DNA from: JAZNBI01 sp045586995 | Lineage (GTDB): Bacteria; Bacillota; Clostridia; Oscillospirales; CAG-272 | DNA length: 11,983 bases | Direction: 5' to 3' | Assembly: GCA_045586995.1 (NCBI GenBank) | Contig: JAZNBI010000016.1 | Span: 1-11,983 of the forward strand | Shown here: positions 6,756 through 11,983 of the stretch, piece after piece | How the letters are laid out: every line of letters begins with the position of its first letter | How positions within the stretch are numbered: the first letter of the stretch is position 1 | Translations under genes and position numbers: made by a program | Notes under the pieces: model-generated | The model's database searches: none | What the model was told of the DNA's origin: nothing | Seen by the model: the letters and a program-made list of their open reading frames with translations, nothing else

Positions 6756-7217
6756 GTGTATAATATTATATCAATATTTAAAAATTTTATTTTTATGAGC
6801 GCAATGCTCGGATGGTTCAGCGCGCAGATATTAAAAGTATTTACAGATATGTATAAGGGAAATAAGTTTAATTTTTCTACCTTTCTGTTTTCTTCCGGAG
6901 GTATGCCCAGCTCTCATTCGGCAACTGTAACCGCGCTATGTACTTCAAGCGTTATTGTATATGGCTTTGGGTCGTTTGAGTTTGCGGTTACTGCCATTTT
7001 GGCTATCATAGTTATGATAGACGCGATGGGAGTGCGTCGGGAAACAGGTAAACAGTCTGTGATTATAAATCAAATCATAAAAGAACTTTTTGAGGGTAAA
7101 TTGACCGACGTTGATGCAAGGTTAAAGGAAATTGTCGGACATTCTCCACTTCAGGTTTTTGCGGGATTTTTGCTGGGTGTGGTACAAACCTTTGTTCTTA
7201 AATTTATAATGCTATGA
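6756..7217 (+). CDS. Divergent PAP2-family membrane protein (YuiD-like, DUF212)
   Basis: This 153-aa protein has a hydrophobic N-terminus (about 8-30), the family signature GGMPSSHSATVTAL (48-61), a central membrane stretch (about 60-90), DAMGVRRETGKQ (near residues 90-100) and a C-terminal GHSPLQVFAGFLLG entering a last membrane helix. The PSSHSA element resembles the phosphatase motif of PAP2 enzymes, but the family's substrate is not known to me. A lipid or prenyl-phosphate role next to ispA is only a guess. The start is a GTG at 6756, 5 bases after GAGG. Its stop overlaps the tlyA ATG as ATGA, so the two are translationally coupled. Confidence 0.88.
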   Translation: MYNIISIFKNFIFMSAMLGWFSAQILKVFTDMYKGNKFNFSTFLFSSGGMPSSHSATVTALCTSSVIVYGFGSFEFAVTAILAIIVMIDAMGVRRETGKQSVIINQIIKELFEGKLTDVDARLKEIVGHSPLQVFAGFLLGVVQTFVLKFIML

Positions 7218-7996
7218 GAGCGGATATTTATTTGCATTATAAGGGCTTTATACAAAGTCGGCAAAAAGCAAAGCTGTATATTGAAGGCGGCAAGGTGAGT
7301 ATAAACGGCGTTAAAATTCCAAAGCCGTCGTTTGAAATAGATGAAAACGCCGATATTTCGGTGGAGATTTCAGATAAAGAAAAATATGTCAGCCGAGGCG
7401 GATTGAAGCTTGAGGCGGCGCTCGATGCTTTTTCGGTTTCGGTTAAGGATAAGACCGCACTTGATATCGGTGCCTCGACAGGCGGATTTACCGATTGCTT
7501 GCTTCAAAACGGCGCTTTAAAGGTTATTGCATTAGATTCGGGAACAGGTCAGCTCCATGCTTCTATAGCCGAGAATAAAAAGGTTTTTTCGATTGAAAAA
7601 TATAACGCGAGAAATCTTTGCGTTGACGACATCGGGCAGACTGTTGATATTGTTGTTATGGACGTATCTTTTATTTCGCAAACCTATATCATACCGAAAA
7701 TCCCTAATGTACTTAAGGATAACGGTATCTTTATAGGACTTATAAAACCGCAATTTGAGGTTGGTCGTAAAGCTATCGGCAAAAACGGAATTGTAAAAAA
7801 TAAAAAGGATATGCTTTCGGCAGCTTTAAGGGTTGTTGAATGTGCTTCTGAATATGGCTTGTATTGTACGGGATTTTGCCGCTCGCCCATACTCGGCGGG
7901 GATGGAAACATAGAATATCTTGCAAAATATGAGCGAGTAGATTCGGGTAAATTAACAAGCTCTAAGATTTCGGATATTGTGCTTAACCGAAATTAA
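7214..7996 (+). CDS. tlyA: TlyA-family rRNA (cytidine-2'-O)-methyltransferase
   Basis: TlyA uses S-adenosylmethionine to methylate ribose 2'-OH groups of rRNA cytidines; older annotations call it hemolysin A. The 260-aa product has an N-terminal S4 RNA-binding domain (about 1-60, with SRQKAKLYIEGGKVSINGV) and an FtsJ/RrmJ-type methyltransferase domain from about residue 60. The SAM-binding loop is LDIGASTGGFTDCLL (from residue 83). The K-D-K-E tetrad is visible as the Lys of SRGGLKLEAAL, the Asp of VVMDVSFIS, the Lys of LIKPQFEVGR and the Glu of GNIEYLAKY. The ATG overlaps the previous stop by 4 bases. Whether it modifies 16S, 23S or both cannot be told. Confidence 0.94.
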   Translation: MRADIYLHYKGFIQSRQKAKLYIEGGKVSINGVKIPKPSFEIDENADISVEISDKEKYVSRGGLKLEAALDAFSVSVKDKTALDIGASTGGFTDCLLQNGALKVIALDSGTGQLHASIAENKKVFSIEKYNARNLCVDDIGQTVDIVVMDVSFISQTYIIPKIPNVLKDNGIFIGLIKPQFEVGRKAIGKNGIVKNKKDMLSAALRVVECASEYGLYCTGFCRSPILGGDGNIEYLAKYERVDSGKLTSSKISDIVLNRN

Positions 7997-8020
7997 AATT
8001 ATTTAAAAGGAGGCGTAGCT

Positions 8021-8890
8021 GTGAAAAAGACTGCATTGATTACGAATTTTAATATATATGAAAAAGCAAACGCGGCTTATAGCGTTGCACAAAAGCTGTC
8101 GGAATTTGTAAGTGAAGTGATGGTTCCGTCTAACTACGCCGACAGAATTTCGGCTATCAAAAAAAAGCATGTAAAATATAAATTTGTACCGATTGCGCAA
8201 ATATACAGGGAAGCTGAATGTATTTTTGTTCTGGGCGGCGACGGAACGATCTTGGAGATAGCGCGCAACGCCGCGACAAACGGAATTCCCGTTATGGGAA
8301 TTAATATGGGGCGTATCGGCTATATCTCAGAGCTTGAGATGAATGAGCTTCATCTTCTGAAAAAGTTCTTTGATGGGGAATATAATATAGACGAGCGTTC
8401 AATATTATCGGTAAAATTCAAAAATTCTCGCACGGGTCTTGAAACCGAGGGCTTTGCGCTTAATGATGTGGTTATTTCGAAGGGATCGGTTGCAAGAATA
8501 ATCGACCTTGAGCTTTATGAAAAAAATGATCTCGTAAATTCTTACAGAGCCGACGGATTGATAGTTGCAACACCAACGGGCTCGACGGCATATTCGATGT
8601 CTGCGGGCGGATCGATAGCAGACCCGAATTTGCGTTGTATATTGGTGACGCCTATATGTCCTCACGCGCTCGGCACACGGCCGATCATATTTAACGATTC
8701 GGCATGCCTTGAAATTAAAAACGTCTGTCAAAGAGAAAAAATGCTTTATATTACTCTTGACGGCAAGATAAATTATGAATTTCCCGGCGGAGAAAGCGTT
8801 AAAATTACAAGAGCCGAGATTACGGCAAAATTTATACGCGTAAAAGAAAAAGGATTTTACAATAAACTCAGAGAAAAAATTAAAATATAA
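8021..8890 (+). CDS. nadK: NAD kinase
   Basis: NadK phosphorylates NAD to NADP using ATP or polyphosphate in the cytoplasm. The 289-aa product carries GGDGT (72-76, with the catalytic Asp74), GINMGRIGYISE, the NDVVISKG substrate-binding segment, and YRADGLIVATPTGSTAYSMSAGG. All are expected and none is altered in a way that suggests inactivity. The start is a GTG at 8021, 7 bases after a very strong AAAAGGAGG (8005-8013). It sits between tlyA (24-base gap) and argR (18-base gap), the common Firmicutes order. Confidence 0.96.
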   Translation: MKKTALITNFNIYEKANAAYSVAQKLSEFVSEVMVPSNYADRISAIKKKHVKYKFVPIAQIYREAECIFVLGGDGTILEIARNAATNGIPVMGINMGRIGYISELEMNELHLLKKFFDGEYNIDERSILSVKFKNSRTGLETEGFALNDVVISKGSVARIIDLELYEKNDLVNSYRADGLIVATPTGSTAYSMSAGGSIADPNLRCILVTPICPHALGTRPIIFNDSACLEIKNVCQREKMLYITLDGKINYEFPGGESVKITRAEITAKFIRVKEKGFYNKLREKIKI

Positions 8891-8908
8891 ATATCGGAAG
8901 GTGTCAAA

Positions 8909-9364
8909 ATGAAATCCAAAAGACATGAATCCATTCTTAAAATTATTGCCGACAATAATATAGAAACGCAAGAGGATCTTATTCAAAAATTGTTGGCAGA
9001 CGGATTTGACGTCACTCAAGCAACGGTTTCCAGAGATATTCGCGAGCTTAAGCTTATAAAAGTGATGAACGGGCAGGGCTCATATAAATATATTCAGCCC
9101 ACGCGCGGAGAAAGCTCGGGTAACGTTAAATTCAACACAGCATTGGTAGAATCCATTGTCAGTGTAAAATATGCCGCAAATATCGTAGTTATAAAGACCT
9201 TTTCAGGACTTGCAAACGCGGTGGCAAGCGGAGTTGATAATCTAAACAACCCGCATATTTTGGGATGCGTTGCGGGCGACGATACAATTATTGCGGTTAC
9301 GAGCGACATTGATGCCGCAAAAGAGATCAGTGAGAAAATAAGACATATGATAAAAGAGCTTTGA
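8909..9364 (+). CDS. argR: Arginine repressor
   Basis: ArgR is a hexameric DNA-binding regulator that represses arginine synthesis, and in some species activates catabolism, when arginine is bound. The 151-aa product has an N-terminal winged helix (about 1-70) with the recognition segment TQATVSRDIRELKLIKV, and a C-terminal oligomerisation/arginine-binding domain with AGDDTI (122-127; Asp124/Asp125 are the expected arginine-contacting residues). The ATG at 8909 is preceded by GGAAGGTG. It is followed 25 bases later by argS, which uses the same amino acid. I see no clear ARG-box operator in the window. recN, its frequent downstream neighbour, is missing here. Confidence 0.96.
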   Translation: MKSKRHESILKIIADNNIETQEDLIQKLLADGFDVTQATVSRDIRELKLIKVMNGQGSYKYIQPTRGESSGNVKFNTALVESIVSVKYAANIVVIKTFSGLANAVASGVDNLNNPHILGCVAGDDTIIAVTSDIDAAKEISEKIRHMIKEL

Positions 9365-9379
9365 GCTTTTGTTATATAC

Positions 9380-9383
9380 GGAG
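9380..9383 (+). promoter_or_regulatory. Shine-Dalgarno deciding the argS start
   Basis: GGAG lies 6 bases before the ATG at 9390. The same frame is open to a TTG at 9369, but that codon precedes the ribosome binding site and would add seven residues unlike the family. Confidence 0.65.
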
Positions 9384-9389
9384 ATAAAT

Positions 9390-11099
9390 ATGCTTAAAAT
9401 TAAAAAAAGAATTGCATTAAAGATTACAGAATATATCGAGAGTGCCAACGCATCGGCGGGCATTTCTTATGACGATATTTTTAATATGCTTGAGTATCCG
9501 CCCGATGCCTCGATGGGAGATCTGTCGCTGCCGTGCTTTAAGCTGAGCAAAACCTTGAGAAAATCACCGTTTGCGATTGCCGACGAAATTTCGAGGGTAT
9601 TTGAGGACGAAAGCGTTTCAAAGACCTCGGTGCTTAACGGTTATTTGAATTTTTATATTTCGAATTCTTATCTGGCTGATAATTTGCTTTGTGAAATTCT
9701 TTCGCAAAAAGAAAAATACGGCTCTGACGATTTCGGAAGCGGAAAGACCGTTGTGCTCGATTATTCGTCGCCCAATGTTGCAAAGCCGTTTCATATAGGT
9801 CATTTGGGTACTACTGTTATCGGTCATTCCTTGAAAAAGCTTCACGAGTTTGTCGGATATAAGTGCGTGGGAATCAACTATCTCGGTGACTGGGGTACAC
9901 AGTTCGGAAAGATGATAGTTGCTTACCGCAAATGGGGAGAGCGTCAAAAGGTCGAAGAGGGTGGAATAGACGAGCTTGTTTCGCTTTACGTAAAATTTCA
10001 CGCCGAAGCCGAAAAGGATGAATCGCTTAATAACGAAGCTCGTGCCGAATTTCATAAGCTTGAAATCGGAGATGAGGAAAATACCGAGCTTTGGAAATGG
10101 TTTATAGAAATAAGCTTGGTTGAGTATAAGAAAACCTACAGGCAGCTTGGGATTGAGTTTGACAGCTACAAGGGCGAAAGCTTTTATACCGACAAAATGC
10201 CTGAGCAGGTAGAAAAATTGCGCGAGAAAGGGCTGTTAAAGCTTGACGACGGCGCATCTATTGTAGATCTGGAGCCATACGGTATGCCGCCCTGCCTTAT
10301 ATTGAAGCGCGACGGCTCAACTCTTTATCCCACGAGAGATATAGCGGCTGCGGTCTATCGTAAAAACACATATGGCTTTGATAAGGCGATATACGTTACC
10401 AGCGCAGGTCAGAGCTTGCACTTTAAACAGTGGTTTAAGGTAATTGAGCTTATGGGGTACGATTGGTCGGACGAGCTCGTACACGTACCGTACGGAACGG
10501 TGAGCATAAACGGAGAAAAGCTCGCAACCCGAACGGGAAATGTTATACTTTTAAAAGATCTCTTTAATATGGCGGTTGAAAAGGTTTCAGCAATCATGAA
10601 CGAAAAGAACCCCGACCTTCCCGACAGAGAAGCGGTTGCCGAAGCGGTTGGCGTTGGTGCTATCGTATTCTATTATCTTTCCAACAATCGAATGAGGGAT
10701 ATCAATTTCGTTTTGGAGGATGCATTGAGCTTTGACGGGAACACGGGACCGTATGTGCAGTATACATACGCGCGTACCTGCTCGATTCTCGAAAAAGCGG
10801 GAGATTGCGAAGATACGGATAGTGTTATCGGAACAGATGAGGAGAGCGCGCTTCTTAAAACTCTGTCATTGTTCCCTGAAAAAGTGTTGGACGCGATTGC
10901 TTCCTACGAGCCGTCTATCATTACCCGTTACATTTTTGACGTTGCAACCGCATTCAATCGTTTTTATCACAACTGTCAGATATTGTCTGCTGAAGATAAA
11001 GCGGTTCGCGCAACGCGAATCAGGTTGACAAAAGCGACACGTATTGTTTTGGGTAATGCCTTTGGGCTCATATGCCTGAAAAATCCGGAAAAAATTTAA
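9390..11099 (+). CDS. argS: Arginyl-tRNA synthetase
   Basis: ArgS charges tRNA-Arg with arginine. The 569-aa product is full length. It has the N-terminal Add-1 domain (GDLSLPCFKLSKTLRKSPFAIADEI), the class I signature FHIGHL with HIGH at 135-138, then NYLGDWGTQFGKMI. The KMSKS-equivalent loop is the divergent KLATRTG (377-383), acceptable because many ArgS lack a canonical KMSKS. The C-terminal DALR anticodon-binding domain ends in RLTKATRIVLGNAFGLICLKNPEKI. The ATG at 9390 is chosen from its GGAG. It lies directly behind argR, so ArgR might influence its expression by autoregulating the shared transcript (inference). Confidence 0.96.
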   Translation: MLKIKKRIALKITEYIESANASAGISYDDIFNMLEYPPDASMGDLSLPCFKLSKTLRKSPFAIADEISRVFEDESVSKTSVLNGYLNFYISNSYLADNLLCEILSQKEKYGSDDFGSGKTVVLDYSSPNVAKPFHIGHLGTTVIGHSLKKLHEFVGYKCVGINYLGDWGTQFGKMIVAYRKWGERQKVEEGGIDELVSLYVKFHAEAEKDESLNNEARAEFHKLEIGDEENTELWKWFIEISLVEYKKTYRQLGIEFDSYKGESFYTDKMPEQVEKLREKGLLKLDDGASIVDLEPYGMPPCLILKRDGSTLYPTRDIAAAVYRKNTYGFDKAIYVTSAGQSLHFKQWFKVIELMGYDWSDELVHVPYGTVSINGEKLATRTGNVILLKDLFNMAVEKVSAIMNEKNPDLPDREAVAEAVGVGAIVFYYLSNNRMRDINFVLEDALSFDGNTGPYVQYTYARTCSILEKAGDCEDTDSVIGTDEESALLKTLSLFPEKVLDAIASYEPSIITRYIFDVATAFNRFYHNCQILSAEDKAVRATRIRLTKATRIVLGNAFGLICLKNPEKI

Positions 11100-11145
11100 A
11101 AATCAAGTACTCTATAAAAACAGCAGAGCAGAAAGGTAAAAAGAA

Positions 11146-11807
11146 ATGTCAGGACATAGCAAGTGGAAAAATATAATGCATAAAAAGGAGAAGACCGACG
11201 CGCAGAGAGCGAAGATCTTCACTAAAATAGGCAAAGAAATGGTTATAGCAATTAAAGAAGGCGGACCCGATCCCGTGTCCAACTCAAAATTGCGCGACCT
11301 TATATCTAAAGCAAAGGCAAACAACGTACCTAATGAAAATATTGAACGTACCATTAAAAAGGCAACAGGAAACAACGACGTTACCTATGACGAAATTACG
11401 TATGAGGGTTACGGTCCGATGGGTGTTGCTGTAATAGTTGAAACCTCCACCGATAACAGAAACAGAACCGCGGGTGAAGTAAGACACTATTTCGATAAAT
11501 TCGGCGGAAATATGGGTCAATCGGGTTGTGTTAGTTACCTTTTCTCGAACAAAGGCGTTATATTGATAGTAAAAGAGGACGTCAAGGATGAGGATGCTCT
11601 TATGGAAACCGCGCTTGAGGCGGGAGCAGAGGACTTTGTTTCCGAGGATGATGTATTTGAAATTTACACCGAGCCCGATGATTTATACTCTGTTAGAGAT
11701 GCTTTGGAGCAAGCGGGATATAAGATAGAATCCTGCGAGCAGGACAAGATCCCTTCCACATACGTCACGCTTGAAAATGAGGACGATATTAAACATATGG
11801 GACTCCT
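11146..11807 (+). CDS. yebC: YebC/TACO1-family protein, 3' end lost to an assembly artefact
   Basis: YebC/TACO1 proteins, long annotated as transcriptional regulators, help ribosomes through difficult stretches such as proline-rich runs. The start MSGHSKWKNIMHKKEKTDAQRAK is diagnostic, as are GYGPMGVAVIVETSTDNRNRTAGEVRH and KFGGNMGQSGCVSYLF. AAAGG (11132-11136) precedes the ATG by 9 bases. There are 220 complete codons (to ...DDIKHMGL) plus two bases of genuine gene, against about 240 residues for the family, so roughly 20 C-terminal residues are missing. The frame stays open to the window end, but residues after position 11807 are translated adapter followed by out-of-frame duplicated yebC DNA. 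They should not be annotated as protein. Confidence 0.95.
11716..11807 (+). repeat. 92-base direct repeat, copy 1 (genuine yebC DNA)
   Basis: These 92 bases recur 176 bases downstream at 11892-11983 with a single difference (G at 11728, C at 11904). This copy reads in frame as YebC and is the real one. Its boundaries coincide exactly with the ends of the adapter block, as expected if it is one short library insert. Confidence 0.95.
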
Positions 11808-11891
11808 AAGTCGGAGGCCAAGCGGTCTTAGGAAGACAACTGAGCTCCTCAACTCCTTGGCTCACAGAACGACATGCCTACGATCCGACTT
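11808..11891. other. MGI/BGI (DNBSEQ) library adapter junction: sequencing artefact
   Basis: The 84 bases resolve as follows. Positions 11808-11839 match the 32-base MGI adapter arm beginning AAGTCGGAGGCC. Positions 11840-11849 (CTGAGCTCCT) occupy the 10-base sample index. Positions 11850-11891 match the reverse complement of the 42-base arm beginning AAGTCGGATCG. Compared with the arm as I remember it, there is one substitution, C instead of G at 11877. This is the arrangement created when an adapter-ligated fragment is circularised to make DNA nanoballs. It is synthetic DNA, not part of the organism. Confidence 0.95.
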
Positions 11892-11983
11892 GGATATAAG
11901 ATACAATCCTGCGAGCAGGACAAGATCCCTTCCACATACGTCACGCTTGAAAATGAGGACGATATTAAACATATGGGACTCCT
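11892..11983. repeat. 92-base direct repeat, copy 2 (artefactual re-read of the same insert)
   Basis: This is the same 92 bases as 11716-11807, starting immediately after the adapter and ending exactly at the window end. It is read in a different frame from copy 1 because the 176-base offset is not a multiple of three. It represents the same library insert seen again across the circular junction, not a genomic duplication. Confidence 0.93.

Noticed and set aside
8405..9019. 204-codon minus-strand open frame opposite nadK and argR.
   Set aside because: It is antisense to two clearly conserved genes, has Tyr/Arg/Phe-rich composition typical of a shadow frame, and has no recognisable motif.
9618..10055. 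145-codon minus-strand open frame opposite argS.
   Set aside because: It is fully antisense to the conserved catalytic region of ArgS and has no family resemblance.
11023..11060. Possible promoter for yebC from a TTGACA hexamer at the end of argS.
   Set aside because: No acceptable -10 box occurs 16-18 bases downstream of the hexamer.
11808..11891. An 84-base element with 8-base terminal inverted repeats and long flanking direct repeats, resembling a miniature transposon with target-site duplication.
   Set aside because: The sequence is an MGI adapter-index-adapter block, the 'target duplication' is a 92-base library insert, and the block lies at the very end of the sequence. A synthetic artefact explains everything.
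1..11983. CRISPR arrays, tRNA/rRNA genes, insertion sequences, phage or defence genes.
   Set aside because: None were seen by eye on either strand. Apart from the 92-base artefactual pair there are no long repeats, and the coding content is housekeeping.

Overview
The window is a stretch of a low- to mid-GC Gram-positive chromosome. It most likely comes from an uncultured member of the Clostridia (Oscillospirales/Christensenellales-like), assembled from a metagenome. The support is the gene order nusB / TsaD-like / xseA / xseB / ispA / YuiD-like / tlyA / nadK / argR, an IreB-family protein, strong AGGAGG-type ribosome binding sites, several GTG starts and AT-rich intergenic DNA. The assignment is by family resemblance and gene order only.

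Layout. Positions 1-70 are non-coding and hold a candidate leftward promoter. Positions 71-2614 are a leftward operon, transcribed ireB -> ribF -> a D-Ala-D-Ala-carboxypeptidase-family protein. Positions 2615-2881 are an AT-rich divergent intergenic region with a good sigma-A-type promoter on each strand. From 2882 to the right end, ten genes run rightward with gaps of 1-68 bases or small overlaps: nusB, a TsaD/Kae1 paralogue, xseA, xseB, ispA, a YuiD-like divergent PAP2 membrane protein, tlyA, nadK, argR and argS. yebC follows 46 bases after argS.

How the genes work together. The rightward cluster is housekeeping: transcription antitermination (NusB), exonuclease VII (XseA/XseB), prenyl diphosphate synthesis (IspA), rRNA 2'-O-methylation (TlyA), NADP supply (NadK), arginine sensing (ArgR), arginine tRNA charging (ArgS) and a YebC/TACO1 translation factor. 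The leftward operon joins an IreB-type target of PASTA kinases to flavin cofactor synthesis and a penicillin-binding-protein-family protein. dxs and recN, which often sit in this cluster in related Firmicutes, are absent from their usual places.

The most important observation is not biological. Positions 11808-11891 are an MGI/BGI (DNBSEQ) library adapter junction: a 32-base arm, a 10-base index and the reverse complement of the 42-base arm. It is flanked on both sides by the same 92-base piece of yebC. The last 176 bases are therefore a sequencing/assembly artefact. yebC is genuine only to 11807, and everything after that should be trimmed. I found no convincing undescribed biological system. 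The best biological lead is the carboxypeptidase-family protein, whose SxN and KTG motifs are both altered while SxxK is intact.
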